From BMS3ABIN04 sp964553325 (lineage in GTDB: Bacteria > Bacteroidota > Ignavibacteria > Ignavibacteriales > Melioribacteraceae): a DNA stretch of 64,000 nucleotides. The stretch is from positions 4,492 through 68,491 of the forward strand of contig CAZKKI010000079.1 of assembly GCA_964553325.1 (NCBI GenBank), read 5' to 3'. How positions within the stretch are numbered: the stretch's first letter is position 1; the number at the start of each line of letters is the position of its first letter. The notes beneath the pieces are model-generated. The model saw nothing but the letters and a program-made list of their open reading frames with translations, was not told where the DNA came from and did not search any database. This document shows positions 55,613-64,000 of this stretch, piece after piece. The translations under genes were made by a program, and so were the position numbers.

Positions 55613-56974
55613 ATGCCGTATGAATTTGAAGAAGTATTGCAAACCATAAAAATGACGGAAATCGAACATTTCGATATCCGGACGGTGACAATGGGAATTA
55701 GTTTGCGCGATTGCTACGACCGTAATATTGAAATAACAAAAGAAAAGATTTATTCCAAAATTCTTAAATATGCAAAAAACCATGTAAGCTATGCCGAACA
55801 AGTGGAAGCACAGTACGGAATTTCCATCGCAAATAAAAGAATTGCCGTAACGCCGGTATCCATTGCTTTCGACGGCTTGGATGCCGAAGGATTTGTAGAA
55901 GTAGCTAAAACATTGGACAAAGCGGCAAAAGACGTTGGTGTTGATTATATCGGTGGATTTTCGGCTTTGGTTCAAAAAGGATTTACGAACAGTGAAAAAG
56001 AATTAATTAAAGCAATTCCGTATGCCCTTTCGGAAACCGAAAGAGTTGTATCGAGTGTTAACGTTGCTTCAACTAAGGCCGGAATAAACATGTCCGCGGT
56101 TAATCTTATGGCTTTCGCGGTAAAGAAAACAGCCGAGTTAACAAAAGATAGAGATTCAATCGGTTGCGCCAAATTAGTTGTATTCTGCAACGTGCCCGAA
56201 GATAACCCTTTTGTTGCCGGAGCTTTTCACGGTGTTTCCGAAGCGGAAGTTACGTTGAATATGGGAATAAGCGGACCCGGTGTCGTTTTGGACGCTATCA
56301 AAACAGCCGGCAATGTGGATTTGCAGCAACTGGCGGAAGTAATTAAGAAAACCACATTCAAAATTACGAGAGCGGGGGAACTTATAGGAAGAAAAGTAGC
56401 CGAACTGCACGGCGTCCCGTTCGGCATTATCGATATTTCACTTGCTCCTACTCCCGCCGAAGGCGACAGTATCGCCGATGTTCTTAAAGCCATGGGCTTG
56501 GAAGATGTAGGCGCCGCCGGAACTACTGCAGCATTGGCAATGTTAAACGATGCGGTTAAAAAAGGTGGATTGATGGCAAGTTCGTCGGTTGGCGGAATGA
56601 GCGGTGCGTTTATTCCTGTTAGCGAAGATCAAGGAATGATTAGAGCTGCGGAAAAAGGCCGGCTCTCGATAGAAAAATTGGAAGCAATGACTTCTGTGTG
56701 CTCGGTCGGGCTGGATATGATTGCAATACCCGGCGATACACCCGAATCGACAATTGCGGGAATAATCGCCGACGAATGTGCAATCGGTGTAATAAACGAT
56801 AAAACTACATCGGCTAGATTAATTCCTGCGTACGGAAAAAAGGTTGGCGACTATGTCGATTACGGCGGATTGCTTGGCCGTGCGCCGGTAATGAAAGTAT
56901 CGGAGTTAAGCTCGTTAAAATTTGTATCGCGCGGAGGACGAATTCCCGCACCAATGAGAAGTTTAACAAATTAA
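55613..56974 (+). CDS. PFL/DUF711 family protein
   Basis: A 453-residue protein of the DUF711 (UPF0210) family, related in fold to pyruvate formate-lyase-like proteins. Conserved segments include FDIRTVTMGISLRDC near the start, SSVNVASTKAGINMSAV, FCNVPEDNPFVAGAFHG, FGIIDISLAPTPAEGDSIA and the end RGGRIPAPMRSLTN. No reaction is established. The ACT gene directly upstream probably gives it ligand-responsive control. Confidence 0.92.
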   Translation: MPYEFEEVLQTIKMTEIEHFDIRTVTMGISLRDCYDRNIEITKEKIYSKILKYAKNHVSYAEQVEAQYGISIANKRIAVTPVSIAFDGLDAEGFVEVAKTLDKAAKDVGVDYIGGFSALVQKGFTNSEKELIKAIPYALSETERVVSSVNVASTKAGINMSAVNLMAFAVKKTAELTKDRDSIGCAKLVVFCNVPEDNPFVAGAFHGVSEAEVTLNMGISGPGVVLDAIKTAGNVDLQQLAEVIKKTTFKITRAGELIGRKVAELHGVPFGIIDISLAPTPAEGDSIADVLKAMGLEDVGAAGTTAALAMLNDAVKKGGLMASSSVGGMSGAFIPVSEDQGMIRAAEKGRLSIEKLEAMTSVCSVGLDMIAIPGDTPESTIAGIIADECAIGVINDKTTSARLIPAYGKKVGDYVDYGGLLGRAPVMKVSELSSLKFVSRGGRIPAPMRSLTN

Positions 56975-56988
56975 TATTCGGAGGACGA

Positions 56989-57585
56989 ATGAAGAAAATC
57001 GGTTGCGGAGTAGCGGTAGCTATTCTGATTGTTATAATAGGTGCAATCCTTTGGGGTGTTGGCGTTTACAATAATCTTGTAACACTCGATGAAAAAGTGA
57101 TGCAACAATGGAGCCAAGTGGAAAATCAATATCAAAGGAGAGCCGACTTAATACCCAATTTGGTTGAAACCGTAAAAGGCGTGGCAAAATTCGAAAAGGA
57201 AACATATACGGCCGTAACGGAAGCGCGGGCTAAAGTGAATCAAATTCAACTGACACCCGAAATGTTGAGTGATCCCCAAGCGTTTCAAAAATTTCAAGCG
57301 GCACAGGACGGATTAAGCAGCGCGCTTTCCCGCTTGCTTGTTACGGTTGAACGATATCCCGAATTAAAAGCGAACGAAAATTTCTTGCAATTGCAAGCTC
57401 AACTCGAAGGAACGGAAAACAGAATTGCGGTTGAAAGAAGGAAATACAATCAAGTTGTACAGGAATACAACACAACAATCAGAAGATTTCCCGCAAACTT
57501 TATAGCAAATATGACGGGATTTAGAGAAAAACAATACTTTAAATCCGTCGAAGGTTCCGAAAAACCACCGAAAGTACAATTTTAA
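56989..57585 (+). CDS. lemA: LemA family protein
   Basis: A 198-residue protein with one N-terminal membrane segment (about 4-26) and a helical LemA domain (YNNLVTLDEKVMQQWSQVEN, YQRRADLIPNLVETVKG, YPELKANENFLQLQAQLEGT, ENRIAVERRKYN). LemA proteins have poorly known envelope roles. It is followed after 3 bases by a TPM-domain gene, the usual partner. Confidence 0.93.
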   Translation: MKKIGCGVAVAILIVIIGAILWGVGVYNNLVTLDEKVMQQWSQVENQYQRRADLIPNLVETVKGVAKFEKETYTAVTEARAKVNQIQLTPEMLSDPQAFQKFQAAQDGLSSALSRLLVTVERYPELKANENFLQLQAQLEGTENRIAVERRKYNQVVQEYNTTIRRFPANFIANMTGFREKQYFKSVEGSEKPPKVQF

Positions 57586-57588
57586 TTT

Positions 57589-58299
57589 ATGAAAACTTTA
57601 AGAATATTGATTTTCATTTTACTCTCGGGTTTGAGCATTTGGGCTCAGCCCGAGATTCCTGTTTTAAAAAATTATGTAAACGATTTTACGGGAACTCTAA
57701 CGGCAGAGCAAAAATCGTATTTGGAACAAGCTTTAAAAGAATTAGACGATTCCACTTCTACGCAAATTGTCGTTCTCATGATAAATTCGTTGAACGGTTA
57801 CCCGATTGAAATGTACGCAAATGAAACGGCGGAGAAAAATAAAATCGGTACGAAAGAAAACGATAACGGAATTCTTTTTCTAATTGCCAAAGACGATAGG
57901 AAAATGCGGATTGAAGTTGGTTACGGTTTGGAAGGAGCATTGCCCGACGCTTTGGCAAGTTCAATTTTAAGAAACGAAGTTGCGCCGTATTTCAGACAAA
58001 AACAATATTATAAAGGAATAGTTGCCGGCTTACGGGCAATAATTAGTGCAGTTAAAGGAGAATACACAGCTAAACCCAAAGAAAAGAAAAACAACGGGCT
58101 GAGCATATTTATTTTTTATATGATTTTATTTTTTATCTTCTTCATATTTGCTTCCCGGCGCGGAAGGGGAGGCGGTGGCGGTATAATTTATTACGGAGGA
58201 TTCGGCGGTGGCGGATTTTCCGGCGGCGGTGGTAGTTTCGGCGGCTTCTCCGGCGGAGGCGGTTCTTTCGGCGGTGGCGGCGCAAGCGGAAGTTGGTAA
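57589..58299 (+). CDS. TPM-domain protein (YgcG family)
   Basis: A 236-residue protein: signal peptide (1-19), TPM domain (about 25-150; YVNDFTGTLTAEQKSYLEQAL, NGILFLIAKDDRKMRIEVGYG), one membrane segment (about 164-182) and a glycine/serine/phenylalanine-rich tail of GGGGFSGGGGSFGG type ending GASGSW. The tail is low-complexity and the function of the family is uncertain (photosystem repair in plants). Coupled with LemA as in most genomes. Confidence 0.92.
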   Translation: MKTLRILIFILLSGLSIWAQPEIPVLKNYVNDFTGTLTAEQKSYLEQALKELDDSTSTQIVVLMINSLNGYPIEMYANETAEKNKIGTKENDNGILFLIAKDDRKMRIEVGYGLEGALPDALASSILRNEVAPYFRQKQYYKGIVAGLRAIISAVKGEYTAKPKEKKNNGLSIFIFYMILFFIFFIFASRRGRGGGGGIIYYGGFGGGGFSGGGGSFGGFSGGGGSFGGGGASGSW

Positions 58300-58510
58300 A
58301 ACTTTTTATCCCGTAAAATAAGAAGGATTTGTCTTGTTTTTTGTCGTTCCTTTTTTTATAATTGAGTGAGTTTAGAATAATATTTTTGTAGGTGTTTGTC
58401 TTTTTATAGGAACTTGTTATTTTTGTTATTGTATTAAACTCAAATTTGAAAATTAGTTCTTTTTAGAAAAATAATTAACAATTTACCAGTAATTTCAAAG
58501 GAGTTAGGCC

Positions 58511-58849
58511 ATGGCTATAATGATAACTGATGAGTGCATCAACTGCGGAGCATGCGAACCAGAATGCCCGAATAACGCAATTTACGAGGGTGGTTCCGAA
58601 TGGGAATTAGGCGGTAAAACTTACGGTCCCGATGATCCTGCACCTTCAGGAGCTACAGGTTTTTATTCGGATGAGTTTTATTACATTGTACCAGATAAAT
58701 GTACGGAATGCGTCGGTTTTTACGATGAACCGCAATGTGCGGCTGTTTGTCCGGTCGATTGTTGTGTTCCGGATCCGAACCATGTTGAAGATAAAGAAAC
58801 GTTATTAAAGAAAAAAGAAATGTTGGATGAAATGGAAGGCCGTTCGTAA
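58511..58849 (+). CDS. 2[4Fe-4S] ferredoxin, YfhL-like
   Basis: A 112-residue electron carrier. The first cluster motif is CINCGACEPECPNNAI; the second is DKCTECVGFYDEPQCAAVCPVDCC with the long spacer typical of YfhL/Alvin ferredoxins. The two motifs are separated by an insert (about 24-54). It ends in a charged helix. AAAGGAGTTAGGCC precedes the ATG, and a terminator follows: a single-gene unit. A 210-base leader upstream shows no obvious structure. Confidence 0.93.
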   Translation: MAIMITDECINCGACEPECPNNAIYEGGSEWELGGKTYGPDDPAPSGATGFYSDEFYYIVPDKCTECVGFYDEPQCAAVCPVDCCVPDPNHVEDKETLLKKKEMLDEMEGRS

Positions 58850-58872
58850 CCGACATTTTTAATAAAAAAATT

Positions 58873-58908
58873 AAACCGCAATGAAGTTTTTCGTTGCGGT
58901 TTTTTTAT
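58873..58908 (+). terminator. Rho-independent terminator after ferredoxin
   Basis: AAACCGCAA (58873-58881) pairs with TTGCGGTTT (58894-58902), then a T-run. Confidence 0.92.
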
Positions 58909-58953
58909 TTTAAATAACATATTTTCAGTAAATCTAATTTCGAAAGGAAGACT

Positions 58954-59799
58954 ATGAAAATCGGAAAGTATGAAGTGCAATTTTTACCAACAGGCAGTTT
59001 CGGATTGGATGGCGGGGCAATGTTCGGTATTATTCCCAAAGTGCTTTGGCAAAAAACGAATCCGCCCGATGAAGCAAATAGAATTACTCTTGGAACAAGA
59101 TGTATCTTGTTGCAAAGTGAATCTAAAAATATTCTTGTAGATACCGGCATTGGTGACTTTTGGGATGATAAGTTCAATAAGATATATAGAATAGACAAAT
59201 CAGACTCAAGTTTGGAAAAATCGTTGCAACATGTAAACTTGACAGCAGAAGACATAACGGACGTGATTCTTACTCATTTGCATTTCGATCATACCGGCGG
59301 CTCTACGGTTTTGGAAAAAGGTAAAATGATTCCGGCATTTCCGAATGCAAAATATTACGTTCAAAAAAAACATTTCGACTGGGCACTGAATCCTTCAGAT
59401 AGGGATAGAGGAAGTTTTATTCCCGATAGGTTTTTACCGTTAAGAGACGAAGGGTTGCTAACTTTTACGGATGGAAACTTTCACTTTGACGATGAAATCG
59501 AATTGATTGAAATTAACGGGCATACGTTTTCACAGCAAATGGTGAAACTTTCTGACGGGAATGAAACTTTACTGTTTTGCGGCGATTTAATTCCAACATC
59601 TTCGCACATTCCCATTCCTTACGTTATGGGTTACGATATCCAACCGTTGGTTACCGTTGAGGAAAAGAAAAAATTTCTCTCCGTTGCCGTTGATGAGGAA
59701 TGGAAAATTGTATTTGAACACGACCCTCTTATTACTGCGGCCACGGTAACCAAAACCGGCAAGGGATTTGCCGTTAAAGAAAAATTCGAAAAACTGTAA
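58954..59799 (+). CDS. Metallo-beta-lactamase-fold hydrolase
   Basis: A 281-residue MBL-fold protein. The metal-binding motif THLHFDHTGG, the GDL aspartate (LLFCGDLIPTSSH) and the later His (VFEHDP) form a complete two-metal site. Such proteins include lactonases, glyoxalases and phosphodiesterases; the substrate is unknown. It is cytosolic. Its stop overlaps the Rieske gene start by one base (TAATG), so they are coupled. Confidence 0.88.
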   Translation: MKIGKYEVQFLPTGSFGLDGGAMFGIIPKVLWQKTNPPDEANRITLGTRCILLQSESKNILVDTGIGDFWDDKFNKIYRIDKSDSSLEKSLQHVNLTAEDITDVILTHLHFDHTGGSTVLEKGKMIPAFPNAKYYVQKKHFDWALNPSDRDRGSFIPDRFLPLRDEGLLTFTDGNFHFDDEIELIEINGHTFSQQMVKLSDGNETLLFCGDLIPTSSHIPIPYVMGYDIQPLVTVEEKKKFLSVAVDEEWKIVFEHDPLITAATVTKTGKGFAVKEKFEKL

Positions 59800-60134
59800 T
59801 GTCCGAGACAAGTAAATTTGTAAAACTTTGTCATATTTCGGAACTAAAGGAAAAAATCGGAAAGAGATTTGTTGTTGAGGAAAAGGATTTGGCCGTTTTC
59901 AAGTTGAACGGAGAAATTTACGCGGTCGGAAATATTTGTCCACATCAGAAAACCGCATCTATATACGAAGGAGAAATTGAGGATGATTGTGTCGTTTGTC
60001 CGTACCATGCGTGGAAATTCAATTTGGAAAACGGGAAAAAGCCGGATGGAAACAATGGACTTAAAACTTACAATATTAAAATTGAAAGGGATTTTGTTTT
60101 CGTTGAGATATCACTCCAAAAGTTAAATTGGTAA
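59799..60134 (+). CDS. Rieske-type [2Fe-2S] ferredoxin
   Basis: A 111-residue Rieske protein with cluster ligands Cys47/His49 (ICPHQ) and Cys67/His70 (CPYHAWKF). The length and CPHQ/CPYH motifs match NirD-like or oxygenase-type soluble ferredoxins. No oxygenase partner is present. It is coupled to the MBL gene (1-base overlap) and followed by queG after 10 bases. Confidence 0.9.
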   Translation: MSETSKFVKLCHISELKEKIGKRFVVEEKDLAVFKLNGEIYAVGNICPHQKTASIYEGEIEDDCVVCPYHAWKFNLENGKKPDGNNGLKTYNIKIERDFVFVEISLQKLNW

Positions 60135-60144
60135 AAATCCGCTA

Positions 60145-61080
60145 ATGATGGACGATAAAAAACTTAACAACGAGACAGTAATTAAACTTGCCGATGAAAT
60201 CGGATTTGAGCTTGTTGGATTTTCCAAAGCGGAGATTCTAAACCGCGAAATTGAGCAGCTTGAAAATTGGCTCGGTAAAAATTACCACGCCGGAATGAGT
60301 TATATGGAAAGAAACATCGAGAAAAGAAAAGATGTCGGAAAAATTTTGAAAAATGCGGAAAGCGTTATAAGTCTTGCGGTTAACTATTATAATGAAGGGA
60401 ATTTTTCCCGTAACGGAAATTACGGTAAAGTTTCCCGTTACGCTTGGGGCAAAGATTATCATTTTATAATGTGGGATATGCTTGAAAATCTTACGAACAG
60501 ACTTAAAGAAATTGATGAAGGTTTCGAATCCGTTTATTATGTTGATACGGGTCCGGTTATGGACAAAGTCTGGGCGGTAAAAGGGGGAATAGGTTGGATG
60601 GGAAAGCATTCGAACATAATAAACAAAAACTTCGGTAGCTGGTTATTCATCGGAGAAATTATAACAAACTATAAATTTTCTTACTACGAACCTGTTCCCG
60701 ATTTGTGCGGAACATGTACAGCATGTATCGAAGCATGTCCAACCGATGCAATTGTTGAAGATTACGTTATCGATTCGAACAAATGCATTTCATATTTAAC
60801 CATTGAAAATAAAGATGAAATTCCCTCGGAATTTTTAGGTAAATTTGAAAATTGGATTTTCGGTTGCGATATTTGTCAAGATGTGTGTCCGTGGAATAAA
60901 AAGTTCTCCCGGCAAACCCGGCTCGATGAATTTAGAAAAATTGAAAATATTGAATTGAATATCGATGAAGTTCTTCGTATGGATAATAAACAATTTAAAA
61001 GCCGTTTTAAGGAAAGTCCGATATACCGTGCAAAACTGAAAGGTTTGCAAAGAAACGCCGAATTTATACGGAAAAAATGA
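60145..61080 (+). CDS. queG: Epoxyqueuosine reductase QueG
   Basis: A 311-residue cobalamin-dependent iron-sulfur enzyme for the last step of queuosine synthesis in tRNA. Visible are GFSKAEIL, DTGPVMDKVWAVKGGIGWMGKHSNII, the first cluster CGTCTACIEACPTDAI and the second CDICQDVCPWNKK. The C-terminal HEAT repeat of longer QueG forms is missing, as in many bacteria. ATG 60145 or 60148 may be used. Confidence 0.95.
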   Translation: MMDDKKLNNETVIKLADEIGFELVGFSKAEILNREIEQLENWLGKNYHAGMSYMERNIEKRKDVGKILKNAESVISLAVNYYNEGNFSRNGNYGKVSRYAWGKDYHFIMWDMLENLTNRLKEIDEGFESVYYVDTGPVMDKVWAVKGGIGWMGKHSNIINKNFGSWLFIGEIITNYKFSYYEPVPDLCGTCTACIEACPTDAIVEDYVIDSNKCISYLTIENKDEIPSEFLGKFENWIFGCDICQDVCPWNKKFSRQTRLDEFRKIENIELNIDEVLRMDNKQFKSRFKESPIYRAKLKGLQRNAEFIRKK

Positions 61081-61180
61081 TTTGTTGTAAAATTCTTTTG
61101 AACCTTTCCGCCAAGTTATGAATCATATATAATTTGAATTTAATTAGAACGATAATTTATGAAATAAACAAGGAGTTACA

Positions 61181-62131
61181 ATGTCAGAGAATCATCACAA
61201 AGTGATTATTATAGGTTCCGGTCCGGCTGGGTTAACCGCAGCAATTTATGCCGGAAGAGCGGAATTGAGTCCCGTAATTTTTGAAGGAATGCAGCCGGGT
61301 GGTCAGTTGACTATCACAACCGAAGTGGAAAATTATCCGGGTTTCGAAAACGGAATTCAAGGTCCGGAACTAATGGATGTAATGAGAAAGCAAGCTTGCA
61401 AGTTTGGCGCTACTTGTTTCTTTAAAGAAGTTACGGAAGTGGACTTTTCGGTTCGTCCGTTTATTGTAAAAACCGGCGACGAAGTTCATACTGCGGATGC
61501 CGTTATTGTTGCAACTGGCGCTACCGCACGTTTGCTCGGTTTGGAAAGCGAACAGAAATACATGGGTTACGGAGTTTCAGCTTGTGCAACATGCGACGGA
61601 TTCTTTTATAAAGATAAAAAAGTTATCGTGGTCGGCGGAGGCGATACGGCAATGGAAGAAGCCAATTATCTTACTAAATTTGCTTCCGAAGTAATTCTTG
61701 TTCACAGAAGGGAAGGTTTCAGAGCTTCTAAAATTATGTTGGATAGAGCCAAGAAAAATCCGAAAATCAGATTTATCACTAACGCTGTTATCAAAGAAGT
61801 GTTAGGTAAAGAAGAAAACGGAATAAAATTCGTTACCGGAGCATTACTTGAAAATACTAAAGACGGTTCAACCCAAACGGTTGAAGTTGACGGTATTTTT
61901 ATTGCAATAGGTCATAAACCGAATACCGATATTTTCAAAGGACAACTCGATATGGATGAAACGGGTTACTTGATTGTAAAACCTGGCACAACAAAAACAA
62001 ACATTGAAGGAGTTTTTGCTGCGGGTGACGTTGCCGATAAAGTATATCGTCAAGCTGTAACTGCTGCAGGTACGGGTTGCATGGCAGCGCTCGATGCTCA
62101 ACATTGGCTTGAAGAAAAGGAACTTGCATAG
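61181..62131 (+). CDS. trxB: Thioredoxin reductase
   Basis: A 316-residue FAD/NADPH flavoprotein reducing thioredoxin. FAD motif GSGPAGLTAAIYAGRAEL, redox pair Cys135/Cys138 (CATC), NADPH motif VGGGDTAMEEA and ATGATARLLGL are present; FAAGDVADK closes the FAD domain. Thioredoxin reduction also regenerates the arsenate reductase at 14540. A strong AAGGAGTTACA ribosome site precedes the ATG; a GC-rich terminator follows. Confidence 0.96.
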   Translation: MSENHHKVIIIGSGPAGLTAAIYAGRAELSPVIFEGMQPGGQLTITTEVENYPGFENGIQGPELMDVMRKQACKFGATCFFKEVTEVDFSVRPFIVKTGDEVHTADAVIVATGATARLLGLESEQKYMGYGVSACATCDGFFYKDKKVIVVGGGDTAMEEANYLTKFASEVILVHRREGFRASKIMLDRAKKNPKIRFITNAVIKEVLGKEENGIKFVTGALLENTKDGSTQTVEVDGIFIAIGHKPNTDIFKGQLDMDETGYLIVKPGTTKTNIEGVFAAGDVADKVYRQAVTAAGTGCMAALDAQHWLEEKELA

Positions 62132-62138
62132 ATAAATA

Positions 62139-62170
62139 CCCGTCCGGTTGCTAACCGGGCGGGAATTTTA
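62139..62170 (+). terminator. Rho-independent terminator after trxB
   Basis: An 11-bp stem (62139-62149 with 62153-62163, one G-T pair, CCCGTCCGGTT/AACCGGGCGGG) with loop GCT is followed by AATTTTATTG. Confidence 0.82.
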
Positions 62171-62256
62171 TTGAAATTTAATATTTTCCTTCTATTGCCT
62201 TTCATAACACCAATTTCTATTTTGCATCTTACTAATTTTTAAATAACTCGGAACAA

Positions 62257-63168
62257 ATGATGAAAACCAAAGCCGGTTACGTTGCTATTATCGGAAAGCC
62301 GAACGTAGGAAAATCTACTTTAATGAACGCCTTAATCGGCGAAAAACTTTCAATTACAACTAAAAAACCTCAGACAACCCGGAAGAATATTCTGGGAATA
62401 TTGAGCGACGAAAATTATCAGATAATTTTTCTCGATACGCCCGGAATTTTAAAGCCGACTTATCTGTTGCAAAAAAAAATGCTTGAATATGTTTTAAACT
62501 CGGTTAAAGATGCCGATGTGCTTTTGTTTATGATTGACGCTTCAACCGACCCGAACGCAACGGCATTGCAAGATGAAAGCGTCCAAGAAATTATTGGTAA
62601 AGTCGATATTCCCAAAATTATGCTGATAAATAAAATCGATCTTTCCAACGAGGCGGTTTTAACAAGGTTAATAAATTCGATTGAAAAAACCGGATTATTC
62701 AAAAAGGTAATCCCAATCTCGGCATCGTTGGGTGCAAATCTTTCCCAAGTACTTGATGCCATTTTGGAATATTTACCCGAAGGACCGAAATACTATCCAG
62801 ACGACCAATTGTCTGATAAAGACGAAAGATTTTTTGTATCGGAATTGATCAGAGAAAAAATATTTGAGTTCTACAGAGATGAAGTACCGTTTAGCACCGA
62901 AGTGGTTATCGAAGAATTCAAAGAACGCGATAAAGGGAAAGATTATATTTCGGCAAGCATCATTGTCGAAAAGGAAACACAAAAGCCCATCATTATAGGC
63001 AAAAACGGTGAACAAATAAAAAAGCTCGGTAAATTTGCCCGTGAAGCGGTTGAACATTTTTTAGGTCGTCCCGTATTTTTAGAACTTCGCGTAAAAGTAA
63101 GACCCAAATGGCGATCCAATCCTAAAATTCTCAAACGATTCGGTTACGTTACCGGCGATGAAAAGTAA
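62257..63168 (+). CDS. era: GTPase Era
   Basis: A 303-residue ribosome-assembly GTPase binding 16S rRNA. The G domain shows GKPNVGKST (13-21), TTRKNILG, DTPG, and NKID; the C-terminal KH domain has IIGKNGEQIKKLG. ATG 62257 or 62260 may be used. The last 11 bases overlap the transporter start. Confidence 0.95.
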   Translation: MMKTKAGYVAIIGKPNVGKSTLMNALIGEKLSITTKKPQTTRKNILGILSDENYQIIFLDTPGILKPTYLLQKKMLEYVLNSVKDADVLLFMIDASTDPNATALQDESVQEIIGKVDIPKIMLINKIDLSNEAVLTRLINSIEKTGLFKKVIPISASLGANLSQVLDAILEYLPEGPKYYPDDQLSDKDERFFVSELIREKIFEFYRDEVPFSTEVVIEEFKERDKGKDYISASIIVEKETQKPIIIGKNGEQIKKLGKFAREAVEHFLGRPVFLELRVKVRPKWRSNPKILKRFGYVTGDEK

Positions 63169-64000
63169 GGTCGGTGGATTTAAGAAAAAATATTTTGCCG
63201 AATCGGCATTACTTATCGCTACGGTTTTTTGGAGCGGAACATTTGTAATTGTGAAGGTTTCGTTGCAAGATATTTCTTCGATGTTGTTTATCGGTTTAAG
63301 ATTTTTACTTGCAACGTTGCTATTGTTACCATTTGTAATGAAGTACAAACACGAATTCACGAGAAACGCGCTTTATTCCGGCGCTTTGTTGGGTTTATTT
63401 TTCTTTTTGGGATTTGCCACGCAAACGGTAGGTTTGAAATTTACAACGGCAACTAATTCCGCATTCATTACCGGCTCATCGGTAGTGTTGGTTCCGATAT
63501 TGCAAACATTAATAGAAAGAAAACCTCCTACGAAAGGGTCTTTAATCGGTATTGTTTTTGTCTTTGCCGGAATTTTGTTTTTATCGAGCGGTGGAAATTC
63601 GATTTTTACTTTCCTTTCCGATTTTACGGCAAATTTTAATATCGGCGACTTTTTCACTCTGCTATGCGCGGTGTTTTTTGCAATGTATGTAGTTTATCTC
63701 GATATTTCGACAAGCGAACACGGTTTCATGGTAATTTTGTTTATGCAAATGTTTGTTACCGCCGTTGCAGCGTTTTTGGCATCATCTTTTTTCGATTCGA
63801 TTAATATTGAAAAAGTTAGAATAGAATATACCGAATATTTAATATTCGGAATTTTATATACATCGGTTTTTGCAACGTTAATAACCACCGCTATAATTAC
63901 ACGGTACCAAAAAAATGTAACCCCGACGAAAGCCGCAATCATTTATTCGTTGGAACCAATTTTTGCATCTGTTTTGGCTTTCTTTTTATTAAATGAAAAA
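63158..64000 (+). CDS. EamA/DMT-family transporter (partial)
   Basis: An open frame from ATG 63158 to the right window edge (281 residues, no stop). About ten membrane segments expected; nine or so are visible. EamA signatures include FWSGTFVIVKVSL near the start, LKFTTATNSAFITG and TPTKAAIIYSLEPIFASVLA near the end. Members export metabolites such as amino acids; the substrate is unknown. It overlaps the era stop by 11 bases. Confidence 0.85.
   Translation, partial: MKSKVGGFKKKYFAESALLIATVFWSGTFVIVKVSLQDISSMLFIGLRFLLATLLLLPFVMKYKHEFTRNALYSGALLGLFFFLGFATQTVGLKFTTATNSAFITGSSVVLVPILQTLIERKPPTKGSLIGIVFVFAGILFLSSGGNSIFTFLSDFTANFNIGDFFTLLCAVFFAMYVVYLDISTSEHGFMVILFMQMFVTAVAAFLASSFFDSINIEKVRIEYTEYLIFGILYTSVFATLITTAIITRYQKNVTPTKAAIIYSLEPIFASVLAFFLLNEK

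Noticed and set aside
55577..55975. 132-codon antisense open frame opposite the PFL gene
   Set aside because: Shadow of a well-conserved gene; Cys/Phe-rich translation without motif or ribosome site.
1..64000. CRISPR arrays, insertion sequences, integrases or prophage genes
   Set aside because: No regular spaced repeats, transposase or phage-like proteins were seen on either strand.

Overview
The window looks like a chromosomal segment of an AT-rich, Gram-negative member of the Bacteroidota/Chlorobiota group, most likely Ignavibacteriota (Ignavibacterium/Melioribacter-like). Several secreted proteins end in a type IX secretion system (T9SS) type-A sorting domain with the NYPNPFNP signature. 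There are also DUF4837 and TPR lipoproteins, a TonB-dependent receptor, and K/A-rich HU. This assignment is inferred from protein style; there is no 16S rRNA gene here. I see no prophage, insertion sequence, integrase or CRISPR array.

Layout. 1-190: tail of a T9SS cargo protein. 373-7281: a signalling block with an orphan family-5 solute-binding lipoprotein, a membrane histidine kinase, an NtrC-type sigma54 activator, a single-domain receiver protein behind a sigma54-like -24/-12 element, and a secreted tryptophan-rich repeat protein. 7403-9527: a lipoprotein, a small beta-barrel protein and three very small genes. 9660-11867: secreted NodB-like protein with a dockerin-like end. 11999-14962: metal block (CcmE-like OB-fold protein, Zn/Cd P-type ATPase, arsenate reductase). 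15067-15355: a tRNA-Thr with two tRNA relics. 15480-24352: SpoU methyltransferase, DinB, secreted GH13 amylase, TonB-dependent receptor, HU with a histone-H1-like tail, and a secreted PQQ sugar dehydrogenase. 24434-36106: housekeeping block (EVE, hydrolase, DUF192, AddB, GreA, then TilS-Hpt-FtsH-SEC59-like-DUF4837). 36158-46982: UDP-sugar pyrophosphorylase, GlnE, SecA, PII, a PorW/SprE-like TPR lipoprotein and an AlbA_2 protein. 46983-51681: TrmH, RlmN, a small hypothetical and a membrane spermidine-synthase-like protein of different base style. 51847-58299: one long plus-strand run (acyl-CoA dehydrogenase, exported YidD-like protein, two paralogous TPR/membrane proteins, ACT, PFL/DUF711, LemA, TPM). 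58511-64000: ferredoxin, MBL hydrolase, Rieske protein, QueG, TrxB, Era and a truncated EamA transporter.

How it fits together. The organism exports enzymes for alpha-glucans and other carbohydrates through Sec (SecA here) and T9SS (possible PorW/SprE here). GlnE and PII sit either side of secA and point to nitrogen control of glutamine synthetase. The two places most worth a second look are the signalling block with its own sigma54-type promoter, and the exported YidD-like + twin TPR/PGxGxxYTG cassette at 53016-55170.
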